This document shows, in pieces, positions 1-7,391 of a stretch of 20,697 nucleotides of DNA. Every line of letters begins with the position of its first letter. The first letter of the stretch is position 1. The stretch spans positions 1-20,697 of the forward strand of contig VBFD01000134.1 in NCBI GenBank assembly GCA_005883585.1, in the 5' to 3' direction. The position numbers and the translations under genes were made by a program. The notes beneath the pieces are model-generated. The model had not been told where the DNA came from. It saw only the letters and a list, made by a program, of their open reading frames with translations, and did not search any database. The stretch is from UBA10449 sp005883585. GTDB lineage: Bacteria > Chloroflexota > Dormibacteria > Dormibacterales > Dormibacteraceae.

Positions 1-64
1 CACGGTTCAGCTGTCCGCTTCATCCGCCTGACCGGGAGACAGCTTCATCGACCCATTGACGAGC

Positions 65-70
65 TAGACT
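65..70 (+). promoter_or_regulatory. possible -10 box upstream of the first gene
   Basis: TAGACT lies 9 bp before the GTG at 80. It fits the TAnnnT pattern seen before other apparently leaderless genes in this window. I see no convincing -35 box at the right distance; a TTGACG at 56-61 is too close. Weak support. Confidence 0.25.
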
Positions 71-79
71 CGCGGCGCC

Positions 80-760
80 GTGCCCGGCTTGCCTGTTCTG
101 GTCGTCACCATGTCGGTCGCTGTGGCGGTGACGATCGGCGGCGTCATCTTCATCGCGATACTCTTTCGCCGCCAGGCGCCGCTGCTGCGGGCGCGACAGC
201 AGGCGATCGCGGCCTTGTGCTCACGGCGCGGCCTGGTGCCCGGGGCGCTGCCCAGCGATTTCGCGATGCTCGGCAACATCGACCATCGTTTGCTCACGAA
301 TTCGTACGCGTCCCCCGACCACGCCGTCGCGGTCGCCGACTACATGCGTCCCGCCGGCAAGCACACTCAGTTCTTCACACTACTGGCCTTCATCGTCACC
401 GGGTTGGACGTCCCATATGTGTCCGTAACCCGTCGGGAACTGGGCACCATCGTGATCGGGGGCCCGCCCACACTGGAGCTCGAGTCGATCGACTTCGACA
501 AACGGTTCACAGTCAGGGCCAAGGACCGCCGGTGCGGGGTGATGCTGCTGGACCCGAGCGTCATGCAGCTGCTGCTCGACTGCGCTGACGTGAACTTCGA
601 CATGGTCGGCGATAAAGTCCTGACCTACATCAACCGAGCCGCCGAGCCCGCCCACCGGCCGAGCGAGCCGGTCGAGTTCGAGATGTTGTTCCAGTTCTGG
701 GACGGCTTTGTCTCGCGGGTGCCCGAGCTTCTGCGCAGCGATTACGGGGCGACGAAATAG
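80..760 (+). CDS. membrane-anchored protein of unknown function
   Basis: A 226-residue protein that I cannot assign to a function. Residues 6-28 form one hydrophobic segment followed by a basic stretch (RRQAPLLRARQQ), so the protein is probably anchored by its N-terminus with the rest in the cytoplasm. The soluble part contains a pattern found in uncharacterised membrane proteins of high-GC bacteria: LESIDFDKRFTVRAKDRR, then LLDPSVMQLLL, then a short basic C-terminus. The start shown is a GTG; an in-frame ATG at 110 would shorten the protein by ten residues but remove part of the membrane segment, so I prefer GTG. A hairpin follows the stop at once, suggesting a single-gene transcript. The reading frame is supported by length and codon pattern; the function is open. 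Confidence 0.7.
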   Translation: MPGLPVLVVTMSVAVAVTIGGVIFIAILFRRQAPLLRARQQAIAALCSRRGLVPGALPSDFAMLGNIDHRLLTNSYASPDHAVAVADYMRPAGKHTQFFTLLAFIVTGLDVPYVSVTRRELGTIVIGGPPTLELESIDFDKRFTVRAKDRRCGVMLLDPSVMQLLLDCADVNFDMVGDKVLTYINRAAEPAHRPSEPVEFEMLFQFWDGFVSRVPELLRSDYGATK

Positions 761-763
761 GCA

Positions 764-784
764 GTTGAGGCCGCCGGCTTCAAC
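764..784 (+). terminator. stem-loop just after the first gene, possible terminator
   Basis: Four bases after the stop codon, GTTGAGGCC pairs with GGCTTCAAC around a 3-base loop: nine pairs including one G-T. No T-run follows, so it may be a terminator without a U tract or only an RNA-stabilising hairpin. Confidence 0.4.
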
Positions 785-854
785 GATTGACGGCCACGCC
801 GCGGCGTGATATTGGTCGTATGTCGCCTCGCCGGCTTGATGGGGAGTGTATGTG

Positions 855-1862
855 ATGAATAGGTTGCTCTTGATCTTGGCCATTCTGATCGTGGCTGTTG
901 GAATTCCCGGGAGTGCCCTTGCCGGCGGACTGGCGCCGGGTGTGGTGCAGAACTATGCCAACCTCAACGGGCACTGCCCGAATCCCGAGGGCATCGCGAT
1001 CGACCCGGTTGGCAACGTATATGCGACTTCGGCGCCGCGAATCTTCGGCGGCACCGGTCCCAGCAACATCTGCGTCATCAGCACGGCTGGCGCGATACGC
1101 GAGATACCGATCGCTCCTGGGCCCGCCGGCGTCACCAACACACTTGGGGCGCTCTTCGAACCTGGCCAGGGCCTCTACGTAGTCGACTACGCCAACGGGG
1201 TCGCGGGCAACGGCCGCCTGCTCAAGGTCGATCCGGCATCGGGCCAGGTCACGGTTCTCGCCCTCGGTTTCGCCGCCGCCAACGGCATCGCGCAGGATCG
1301 CCACCGCAACCTCTTCGTCTCGGATTCGTATGCGGGAACCATCACGAGGGTCGCACCCGACGGCTCCGTCAGCACCTGGAGCGCGGATCCGCTGCTGCTG
1401 CCCGCACCGGAATTTCCCTTCGGAGCCAACGGGGTCACGTTCGACCGCGACCAGAAATTCCTGTACGTCGCCAACACGTCGACGCGGCGCATTATCCGGA
1501 TCCCGGTCCTTGCCGATGGCAGTGCAGGGAGTGCCGAGATCTTTGCGGATGGCACCACGCTGAATGCCAGGGAAGGCTCGACTGACGCGCTGGTCCGGGC
1601 CGACGGGATCATGTTCGATGTCGCCGGCAACCTGTATGTCTGCGCCAACCTGAGCAACGAGATCCAGGTGCTTTCTCCAGACGGCGGCTCGATCATCCAC
1701 CGATATACCGGGAACGGAGCCAACGCATTCGACTTCGACGCCAGCCTTGTTTTCAAGGGGCAGTCGCTCTACATCAGCAACCTGTCTTTATTCGATGGGG
1801 GCGCGAATTCCAAGGTCTCGGTGATGGGGGTACCGCTCCCGGGCCTGCCGCTGCGTCCATAG
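855..1862 (+). CDS. secreted beta-propeller protein, SMP-30/NHL type
   Basis: A 335-residue exported protein. The N-terminus (MNRLLLILAILIVAVG, then ALAGG) is a typical signal peptide with cleavage near residue 24. The mature part repeats a blade pattern of the SMP-30/gluconolactonase/NHL propeller families: NPEGIAIDPVGNVYATS, ANGIAQDRHRNLFVSDS, ANGVTFDRDQKFLYVANT and ADGIMFDVAGNLYVCANL. Such propellers serve as lactonases, binding proteins or structural modules, and nothing here fixes the activity. I chose the ATG at 855 because GGGGAG at 841-846 sits 8 bases upstream; a GTG at 846 would overlap that ribosome-binding site and add three residues before the signal peptide. TTGACG at 787-792 could be a -35 element, but the matching -10 is poor. 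The next gene is convergent. Confidence 0.85.
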   Translation: MNRLLLILAILIVAVGIPGSALAGGLAPGVVQNYANLNGHCPNPEGIAIDPVGNVYATSAPRIFGGTGPSNICVISTAGAIREIPIAPGPAGVTNTLGALFEPGQGLYVVDYANGVAGNGRLLKVDPASGQVTVLALGFAAANGIAQDRHRNLFVSDSYAGTITRVAPDGSVSTWSADPLLLPAPEFPFGANGVTFDRDQKFLYVANTSTRRIIRIPVLADGSAGSAEIFADGTTLNAREGSTDALVRADGIMFDVAGNLYVCANLSNEIQVLSPDGGSIIHRYTGNGANAFDFDASLVFKGQSLYISNLSLFDGGANSKVSVMGVPLPGLPLRP

Positions 1863-1891
1863 GGGGAGTCGCGCCAGCCGGTGCGTGAGGC

Positions 1892-2158
1892 CTAAGCGTT
1901 CTTCCGGATGGCTGCTGCCGCGGCCTCGAGCTTGGTGGCGATGCTTCTGGCCTGCGCTGAGGTGACGCCGCGGCCGGACGTCACGCTTTTCTCGAGGGTG
2001 TCACCGATGCCTGTAAACAGCTTGGCGACCTTGGCCAGCTCGGGGTGCGGCTTGTTGCCTTCCGGTCTTTCCCCGACGCGCTGAAGCAGCACCGCGATCC
2101 GGCGGAGCTGTCCCTCGATGTTGAACAGGTCCTTCCTGACCGTCATTGGAACTGGCAC
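1892..2158 (-). CDS. small helical protein of unknown function
   Basis: An 88-residue, lysine- and alanine-rich protein that appears almost entirely alpha-helical (FNIEGQLRRIAVLLQRVGE near the start; ATKLEAAAAAIRKNA at the end). It has no signal peptide, membrane segment or motif I recognise. The GTG start is preferred over the ATG at 2146: on this strand ATGACA, a 17-base spacer and TAGATT end six bases before the GTG, which suggests a leaderless transcript beginning at or next to the start codon. No ribosome-binding site precedes either start. The gene diverges from the large cyclase-type protein with only 33 bp between, so shared regulation is possible but not shown. Small genes carry more risk of being spurious; the promoter match supports this one. 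Confidence 0.6.
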   Translation of the reverse strand: MPVPMTVRKDLFNIEGQLRRIAVLLQRVGERPEGNKPHPELAKVAKLFTGIGDTLEKSVTSGRGVTSAQARSIATKLEAAAAAIRKNA

Positions 2159-2164
2159 GGGCGG

Positions 2165-2193
2165 AATCTATCACGTCCCTGAGTTACTGTCAT
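2165..2193 (-). promoter_or_regulatory. promoter of the 88-residue gene, leaderless type
   Basis: Read on the minus strand: ATGACA (2188-2193), 17-base spacer, TAGATT (2165-2170), then six bases to the GTG at 2158. The -35 box overlaps the ATG (2192) of the divergent cyclase gene. Confidence 0.5.
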
Positions 2194-4765
2194 GCCTGCC
2201 ATGGCCGCCCTGCCTGAAGGGATCGTTGCCTTCCTGCTCACCGATCTGGAGGGTTCCACCAGGTTGTGGGAGGAGCGGCCCGGCGCCATGCGCAAGGCGA
2301 TGGTCCAGCACGACGCGATCGTTGGCCGAGCGGTCGAGCGTCACGGCGGCGCCCTGGTCGAGGCGGGCCGCGAGGGAGACAGCGTCCTGGCCGTCTTCCG
2401 GAAGACGGCTGGGGCTGCGGCATGCGCTCTCGAGATCCAGCGCGAGATCGCGGCGGCGACCTGGCCTCCAGGGGTGAATCTACAGCTGCGGGTCGCCATC
2501 CACGCGGGCGAGGCCCAGCTTCGAGGGGGTCACTACTTCGGCCAGGCCCTCAATCGCTGCGCCCGGATGCTCGCCACGAGCCATGGCGGCCAGATCGTCC
2601 TGAGCAAGGCGGCGCATGAGCTCGTGGTGGACGAGCTACCGGCCGGCTCTGAGCTATGGGATCTCGGGCTGCACCGCCTCAAGGACCTCAAGCGCCCCGA
2701 ACAGGTCTTCCAGCTGGCCGATCTTCACCATCCTGCTCGGTTTCCGCCGATACGGTCCTTGCCGCGGCGTCTCTCCAACCTGCCGATCCAGCTGACGACT
2801 TTCGTCGGCCGCCAGGACGAGCTCCGGAAGCTCAAACACATGCAGCCGGGAACCAGGCTGCTGACGCTGGTCGGTCCTGGCGGGTGCGGCAAGACGCGCC
2901 TTGCGGAGGAGCTGGCCGGCGAGCTGATCGACGGGCATCCTGACGGCGTCTGGTTTGTCGACCTGGCGCCTGTCGTCGACGAAGGCCTCGTGCCGCGGGC
3001 CGCTATCGCCGGCCTGGAGCTTCAGGAGCAGGCTGGGCGCGCCCCTCTGGAAACGGTGGTCGAGCACTGCCGCGACAAGAAGCTCCTGCTCCTGCTCGAC
3101 AACTGCGAGCACCTGATCGCGGCCTCCGCGCGGCTTGCCCTTCATCTCCTCAGTGATTGCCCCGACCTGCACCTGGTCGTCACCAGCCGGGAACCGCTCA
3201 AAGTTCCCGGCGAGACGGTGTGGCGCGTGCCCCCGCTGTCGGTGCCGGAGGCGACCCGCTTGTTCCTGGATCGCGCCCATGCCAGCTCGCCTGACTTCGT
3301 GCTGGCCGGCTCGGGCGTCACTACGGTGACGCGAATCTGCGAGCGGCTCGACGGGATTCCGCTGGCGATGGAGCTGGCCGCGGCCCGGGTTCCGATGATG
3401 ACCGTGGACGAGATCCTTGAACGCCTCGAGAGCGGTCTAGCGTTCCTGGCCGGCGGCAGCCGCACGGCATCGACCCGCCAGAAGACGCTGCGGGCGACGA
3501 TCGACTGGAGCCACGACCTGCTGGAGGTTCCGGAACAGGTGCTGTTTCGGCGATCTGCCGTCTTCGCCGGCTACTTCTCCCTGCCGGCCTGCGAGCAGGT
3601 GTGCACCGACCCGGGCCTGCCACCTGGAGACGTTGTCGACCTCGTCGGTCAGCTCGTTTCGAAATCGTTGGTGCTGGCGGTCGACGGCCGCTACCGCTGC
3701 CTCGACACCATTCGGGACTATGCGCTCGATCGGCTCCGTGCCGCCGACGAGGTCGAGCGCACGCAGTCGCGTCACGCCGCCTTCTACCTGCATCTGGCAG
3801 CGTCGCGGCAGCCAGGCCAGCTGGCCGCCTGGCTCGACCGGCTCGAAGATGACCACGACAACCTGCTCGCGGCCCTGCGCTGGTCGGCCGGATCAGATGT
3901 CGAGATGGGCTTGAGGCTGGCAAACGCGCTCTACGCCTTCTGGCTTCTGCGCGGCCACATCGCGGAGGCCCGCCAGTCTCTGGAGCAGATGCTGGGCCGC
4001 GTTCCTGAAGCCAGCCCACTGCGTCGGTCAGGACTCCTGGACGCCGGCACGTTCGCATATGTAGCCGGTGACTTCGACATGTCGGAGAGTCGTATTCGGG
4101 ATGGACTCGAACGTGCCGAGAAAGCCAGGGACCGCAGCGGCGTGGCGCGCGCCCTCTTTCTCTCAGGGTTGCTCGACAGCGCACGACAGCGGCTCGATGC
4201 CGCGCAGACATCTCTGCTCGAGGCGCTGCGTCTCAGCCGAGAGGATGGCAATGCGCAGCAAGAGGGCGAGGTCCTGCACCAGCTGGCAATGGTCGCGAGC
4301 CAACGCTCCAATGCCGCCGAAGCGGAGTCTCTGTTCAGGCAGAGCATCGAGGTCAGGAGCGCGAAGGGCCGTCGCGATGAATCTGCCATGAGCCTGGTCT
4401 TCCTCGCCGCGGTCACGATGGCCCAGGGCGACATGTCGACCGCGCGCGAATCCATCCGGGAGGCGATCGAAATCGGGCTCTCCCTGCGAGACCGCCGCTC
4501 AGCCTGGTCGCTGGACATGCTCGCGGGCATCGCCGCTGCCGACGGTAGCGCCGAACGCGCGCTCCGGCTGGCAGGGGCCGCAAGGGCGATGTTCGAATCC
4601 ACCGGCCAGAAGCCGCCGGCGACATGGCACCAGTTCACGTCGGCGTTCGAGGATGCGGCACGGCGTGCGCTGCCGGCCGACCGGGCGCAGGCCGCGTGGG
4701 ACGCGGGCCACGCCCTTGGCTTCGAAGAGGCGCTGGCCTACGCGCTCGAGGGTTTCAGCTCTTGA
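2192..4765 (+). CDS. cyclase-homology / NB-ARC ATPase / TPR signalling protein
   Basis: An 857-residue three-part signalling protein. Residues about 9-165 form a class III nucleotide cyclase domain: the metal-binding aspartates are D18 in FLLTDLEGSTRLWE and D63 in GREGDSVLAVF, and the transition-state pair N121/R125 is kept in NRCARM. The usual substrate lysine four residues before D63 is glycine, so ATP cyclase activity is uncertain. Residues about 200-480 form an NB-ARC/STAND ATPase: P-loop GPGGCGKT (228-235), Walker B LLLLLDNCEH with D303, TSRE at 331-334, and a GIPLA motif near 388-392. The rest (about 520-850) is helical and TPR-like, as in ligand-sensing STAND proteins. No DNA-binding domain is visible. 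Such proteins are usually cytoplasmic switches; ligand and output are unknown. An ATG at 2201 is an alternative start. The 3' end overlaps the convergent marR gene by 11 bp. Confidence 0.9.
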   Translation: MPAMAALPEGIVAFLLTDLEGSTRLWEERPGAMRKAMVQHDAIVGRAVERHGGALVEAGREGDSVLAVFRKTAGAAACALEIQREIAAATWPPGVNLQLRVAIHAGEAQLRGGHYFGQALNRCARMLATSHGGQIVLSKAAHELVVDELPAGSELWDLGLHRLKDLKRPEQVFQLADLHHPARFPPIRSLPRRLSNLPIQLTTFVGRQDELRKLKHMQPGTRLLTLVGPGGCGKTRLAEELAGELIDGHPDGVWFVDLAPVVDEGLVPRAAIAGLELQEQAGRAPLETVVEHCRDKKLLLLLDNCEHLIAASARLALHLLSDCPDLHLVVTSREPLKVPGETVWRVPPLSVPEATRLFLDRAHASSPDFVLAGSGVTTVTRICERLDGIPLAMELAAARVPMMTVDEILERLESGLAFLAGGSRTASTRQKTLRATIDWSHDLLEVPEQVLFRRSAVFAGYFSLPACEQVCTDPGLPPGDVVDLVGQLVSKSLVLAVDGRYRCLDTIRDYALDRLRAADEVERTQSRHAAFYLHLAASRQPGQLAAWLDRLEDDHDNLLAALRWSAGSDVEMGLRLANALYAFWLLRGHIAEARQSLEQMLGRVPEASPLRRSGLLDAGTFAYVAGDFDMSESRIRDGLERAEKARDRSGVARALFLSGLLDSARQRLDAAQTSLLEALRLSREDGNAQQEGEVLHQLAMVASQRSNAAEAESLFRQSIEVRSAKGRRDESAMSLVFLAAVTMAQGDMSTARESIREAIEIGLSLRDRRSAWSLDMLAGIAAADGSAERALRLAGAARAMFESTGQKPPATWHQFTSAFEDAARRALPADRAQAAWDAGHALGFEEALAYALEGFSS

Positions 4766-5162
4766 TCTGGCCGAGCAGAGACAGCAGCGCCGCCTGATCC
4801 GAGGCGCCGAGGTCGGACACGCCCGGAGCCGCCGAGAGGACCGCTTCCACACGGCTGCGTAGCCGACGCCCCGCCGGCGTGAGCGCGAGGTGCTTGACCC
4901 TGCGGTCGGTGGTGAGGTGCTGTCTCTCGATGAGTCCGCGCGCCTCCAGCCGATCGACGATGCCGGTCACGTTGGACGGATCGCAGTGCAGCTTGTCCGC
5001 GGCCTCGTTCATCGGCAGTGCGTCGCCGAGCTGTCGCAGGAGCATGGCCTGGGGAAGGGTCAAGTGGAGCTCGGCGAGCTTGGCATCATAGTGGCTCGTC
5101 AGGTTCCGGCTCACGTCCATCAACAGCCGGACGATAGCTTCCTGATTCGTGGATTTCGCCAT
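4755..5162 (-). CDS. MarR-family transcription regulator
   Basis: A 135-residue protein with the MarR winged-helix layout: N-terminal dimer helix, recognition region (MNEAADKLHCDPSNVTGIVD), then a wing with the conserved DxR turn (TTDRRVKHLALTPAGRR) and a C-terminal dimer helix. MarR dimers bind palindromes and are usually released by small phenolic or oxidised ligands; the ligand here is unknown. The gene diverges from the LUD-domain gene, and a perfect 12-bp palindrome lies between them, so self-regulation and control of that gene are likely. The ATG at 5162 is preceded by no ribosome-binding site. Its own -10 box (TATACT on this strand) ends seven bases upstream, so the mRNA is probably leaderless. 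The stop lies inside the end of the convergent cyclase gene. Confidence 0.92.
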   Translation of the reverse strand: MAKSTNQEAIVRLLMDVSRNLTSHYDAKLAELHLTLPQAMLLRQLGDALPMNEAADKLHCDPSNVTGIVDRLEARGLIERQHLTTDRRVKHLALTPAGRRLRSRVEAVLSAAPGVSDLGASDQAALLSLLGQIKS

Positions 5163-5169
5163 CGATCCA

Positions 5170-5199
5170 AGTATAGGTTGACACCTGGAATACTGTCCA
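5170..5199 (-). promoter_or_regulatory. marR promoter (leaderless)
   Basis: On the minus strand: TGGACA (5194-5199), 18-base spacer, TATACT (5170-5175), both 5 of 6 to consensus. Transcription would start at about 5162-5164, on or next to the marR ATG. The element is interleaved with the divergent LUD promoter. Confidence 0.6.
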
Positions 5200-5207
5200 G
5201 CTATATT
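5178..5207 (+). promoter_or_regulatory. promoter of the LUD-domain gene
   Basis: TTGACA (5178-5183, full consensus), 18-base spacer and TATATT (5202-5207). The predicted start near 5213-5215 falls inside the palindrome at 5209-5220, giving a leader of about 30 bases. Inverted repeats AGGT-TGAC-ACCT (5175-5186) and CTGGA-N6-TCCAG (5185-5200) also cover the region. Confidence 0.65.
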
Positions 5208-5208
5208 A

Positions 5209-5220
5209 TTGAAGCTTCAA
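5209..5220. promoter_or_regulatory. candidate MarR operator palindrome
   Basis: TTGAAGCTTCAA is a perfect 12-bp palindrome directly downstream of the LUD -10 box and over the predicted transcription start. The position and the TTGA/TCAA arms suit repression by the neighbouring MarR protein. Binding is inferred. Confidence 0.5.
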
Positions 5221-5243
5221 CTAATTTCAGGAGATAATCCCAG

Positions 5244-5867
5244 ATGGCCGCATCCACGACCGATTTCGCCCGCCCCGCGTCCGAGGCAGCTCTGGATGCG
5301 CTCGCAGAACGGCTGCGGGAACGAAATTTCGAGGTGGTCATCGTCGGGACCGCGGCTGAAGCGAAGGCAGCCGTCCTGGAGCGCCTTCCCGAGGGGGCCG
5401 AGGTCCACTCTGGCAAGTCCAAGACCCTGGAAGACATCGGCCTGTTCAAAGAGCTGATGGAGAGTGACCGCTACGACTTCATCCGGAAGCGGACTCTCGT
5501 GATGGACCGGAAGACGCAGATGCGAGAGATCAGGAAGCTCGCTTCGTCGCCCGATTACATGCTGGGCAGCGCCCAGGCCGTGACCGAATCCGGGCAGGTG
5601 CTCGTGGCTTCAGCGAGCGGCAGCCAGATCGGGCCAATCGCGAGCGGAGCCGGTACGTTGATCCTGGTGATCGGGAGTCAGAAGATCGTCCCGGACCTCG
5701 ACACGGCCATGCGCCGGATCACCGACTACGTCCAGCCGTATGAGGACGCTCGGCTGAGGGAGCAGATGGGCATCGGCACCAAGCTGACCCGGATCCTGAT
5801 CCTCGAGCGCGACTTCAATCCGGGCCGGACGACAGTGATCCTGGTGCGCGAACCGGTCGGCTTCTGA
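5244..5867 (+). CDS. LUD-domain protein (LutC/YkgG type)
   Basis: A 207-residue cytoplasmic protein of the LUD family (formerly DUF162), typified by LutC of the L-lactate oxidation complex LutABC and by YkgG. Typical segments are AEAKAAVLERLPEGAEVHSG near residue 40, the glycine/serine-rich block QVLVASASGSQIGPIASGAG (about 117-136), and the conserved end GRTTVILVREPVGF. It stands alone: no LutA or LutB iron-sulfur partner is in the window, so a role in lactate use cannot be assumed. Solitary LUD genes beside MarR regulators suggest a stress- or ligand-induced function. AGGAG at 5229-5233 lies ten bases before the ATG. Expression is probably repressed through the palindrome at 5209-5220. Confidence 0.88.
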   Translation: MAASTTDFARPASEAALDALAERLRERNFEVVIVGTAAEAKAAVLERLPEGAEVHSGKSKTLEDIGLFKELMESDRYDFIRKRTLVMDRKTQMREIRKLASSPDYMLGSAQAVTESGQVLVASASGSQIGPIASGAGTLILVIGSQKIVPDLDTAMRRITDYVQPYEDARLREQMGIGTKLTRILILERDFNPGRTTVILVREPVGF

Positions 5868-5995
5868 CCGAAACGCTTTCGCCCGCCGTCCGTTGAGGAT
5901 GGCTGAGGGGGTCTGCTCGGGACCGGAGGGCCGTGCCTATGCGATGAATCTGGGGAGCCCCAGGGGGTCCGTCTGGTTTGTCTCGAGGAGACACA
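5868..5995. other. 128-bp intergenic region with two short palindromes
   Basis: No gene is visible. CGAAACGCTTTCG at 5869-5881 is symmetric around CGC, resembles LacI-family operators and begins one base after the LUD stop; it could also fold as a small hairpin. CTGGGG-AG-CCCCAG at 5950-5963 is a second inverted repeat, 32 bp before the next start. I find no convincing promoter. Confidence 0.35.
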
Positions 5996-6586
5996 ATGTT
6001 CAGCCTCAAACGTCTTGCATTTGCGCTCAGTCCAGTCTTAGCAGCCGGCGTGGTCGCGGCCGTGGCCATGTCGAGCACAGCACCCGGAGCGGCGGCGCTC
6101 CGGAACGCCGCCAGCAAGCTCTCGATCAATGCTGAGGCGGCGGGTGGCGGTGGTGGAGGAGGCGGCGGTGTCGACGGTCTGGCGATTACGGACTCGTCGC
6201 TGGTCGCCCATTTCGCCGTCAATCTCACGGTCACATACGTGTGCCGGCCGGTGTTCGACCCCAACACTGGTGGGTTCGACGTCTTCATGTCGAGCGGCAT
6301 CAGCGGCGGGGTTCAGGAAAGGACCAGCGGCAAGACCATTGTCAGCGGCTTCGGATTTGCCAATGGGACCGCCATCTGCGACGAGGGGCTCACGCCAACG
6401 CCCACCGTCAACACGGCCACGATCGTCGTGACGCCGAACTTCTACCCGGTCAGCCTTCCGTTCAAGAATGGAGCGGCGCTGGCCACAGTGAACGTGTTCG
6501 CCTGCCCGAACACCTTTGTGGCGTCGGGAGTTCCGCCGCCATGCGACTTCGGCAACCTCGGTCCGACCGTGATTTCGATCAAGTAA
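5996..6586 (+). CDS. secreted protein with a nine-glycine run, unknown function
   Basis: A 196-residue exported protein. The signal peptide (MFSLKRLAFALSPVLAAG and following alanines) probably ends near residue 34 at GAAA. A run of nine glycines (50-58) separates a short N-terminal linker from a beta-rich domain with four cysteines (VTYVC, AICD, FACP, PPCD), which could form two disulfides outside the cell. I recognise no family. The ATG at 5996 is chosen because GAGGAG at 5985-5990 lies five bases upstream and the signal peptide then starts cleanly; an ATG at 5978 would add six residues. A GC-rich hairpin follows 22 bases after the stop, so this is probably a single-gene transcript. Confidence 0.72.
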   Translation: MFSLKRLAFALSPVLAAGVVAAVAMSSTAPGAAALRNAASKLSINAEAAGGGGGGGGGVDGLAITDSSLVAHFAVNLTVTYVCRPVFDPNTGGFDVFMSSGISGGVQERTSGKTIVSGFGFANGTAICDEGLTPTPTVNTATIVVTPNFYPVSLPFKNGAALATVNVFACPNTFVASGVPPPCDFGNLGPTVISIK

Positions 6587-6607
6587 CGCGCGTCTTGTAA
6601 GGTCGGG

Positions 6608-6634
6608 GAGCCCGCTGCCTCGGGTGGCGGGCTC
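6608..6634 (+). terminator. GC-rich hairpin, likely terminator
   Basis: GAGCCCGC (6608-6615) pairs perfectly with GCGGGCTC (6627-6634) around an 11-base loop. It lies 22 bases past the stop of the secreted protein and before the methyltransferase. It is not followed by a T-run. Confidence 0.5.
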
Positions 6635-6638
6635 TCGT

Positions 6639-6644
6639 CATAAT
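6639..6644 (+). promoter_or_regulatory. possible -10 box of the methyltransferase gene
   Basis: CATAAT matches the -10 consensus at 5 of 6 positions and ends six bases before the GTG at 6651, the spacing expected for a leaderless mRNA. No good -35 box is visible because the terminator hairpin occupies that position. Confidence 0.4.
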
Positions 6645-6650
6645 GCCGCC

Positions 6651-7391
6651 GTGGCTCAGAAACCAGCGCTGCCGCTGGACGTCCAGAACTCCTACCGCGA
6701 GCGCTACCGAGCCATGCGGCCGGGCTGGCGCACGAGCAATGAGCAGCTCGAGGCACTGGTGCGAAGCCACCTGACTCCCGAGAGCCGGGTGCTGGACCTC
6801 GGGTGCGGCCGCGGCGGGGTGGTCGAGCTGTTCTGGCGAGACGTGAAGCTCGCGGCGGGCCTCGACCCCGACGAGCCATCCCTCGCGGAGCGTCGCACTC
6901 GCGGCATGCCGGTGATCACAGGTCGTGGCGAGGACCTGCCGTTCGCCGGCGATACGTTCGACCTCGTCGTGTCAGTCTGGGTGCTGGAGCATTTGCGCAC
7001 TCCTGAGCGCGTGCTCGGCGAGGTGCAGCGGGTGCTTCGGCCTGGCGGGCACTTCGTCTTCCTTACGCCCAACTTGCGGAACCCGCTGCTGGCGTTCAAC
7101 CGCCTTGGGCGTGCATTGCCCCAGCTGCAGCGCCGGCTGGTGCCGCGCCTTTACGGCCGTGTCGAGGCGGACACGTTTCCGGTCCAGTACCGTGCCAACA
7201 CCGAGCGGACGATTCGCGCGCTGGCCGGTCGCGTCGGGATGGCGGTTTCTGAGCTCCGGGTAGTTCGGGATCCCACCTACCTGGCTTTCAACGGCCTCAT
7301 GTTCAGGGCGTCGGTGATCTCAGATGGGCTGCTGCCCGCAAGTTGGGGTATTCACTTGTTGGGCGACCTGGAGCGACCTAAGACGTCCTGA
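6651..7391 (+). CDS. class I SAM-dependent methyltransferase
   Basis: A 246-residue cytoplasmic methyltransferase of the Methyltransf_11/UbiE-like group. SAM-binding motif I is VLDLGCGRGG (residues 47-56), the acidic end of strand 2 is in GLDPDEP (70-76), motif IV follows as LPFAGDTFDLVVSVWVLEHL, and the late strand is VLRPGGHFVFLTPN. The C-terminal part (RALPQLQRRLVPRLYGRVEA and beyond) is a substrate lid I cannot match to a known acceptor; a lipid or glycan is possible. The GTG at 6651 is favoured over the GTG at 6624, which lies inside the terminator loop, because a -10 box sits six bases before it. There is no ribosome-binding site. The last 14 bp overlap the convergent secreted-protein gene. 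Confidence 0.85.
   Translation: MAQKPALPLDVQNSYRERYRAMRPGWRTSNEQLEALVRSHLTPESRVLDLGCGRGGVVELFWRDVKLAAGLDPDEPSLAERRTRGMPVITGRGEDLPFAGDTFDLVVSVWVLEHLRTPERVLGEVQRVLRPGGHFVFLTPNLRNPLLAFNRLGRALPQLQRRLVPRLYGRVEADTFPVQYRANTERTIRALAGRVGMAVSELRVVRDPTYLAFNGLMFRASVISDGLLPASWGIHLLGDLERPKTS

Noticed and set aside
5244..5867. A lactate-oxidation (lutABC) operon
   Set aside because: Only the LUD protein is present; no iron-sulfur LutA or LutB partner and no lactate permease is next to it.
6143..6169. Tandem GGN repeat as a CRISPR-like or slippage repeat
   Set aside because: It is a codon run for nine glycines with mixed third bases inside a gene, with no spacers.
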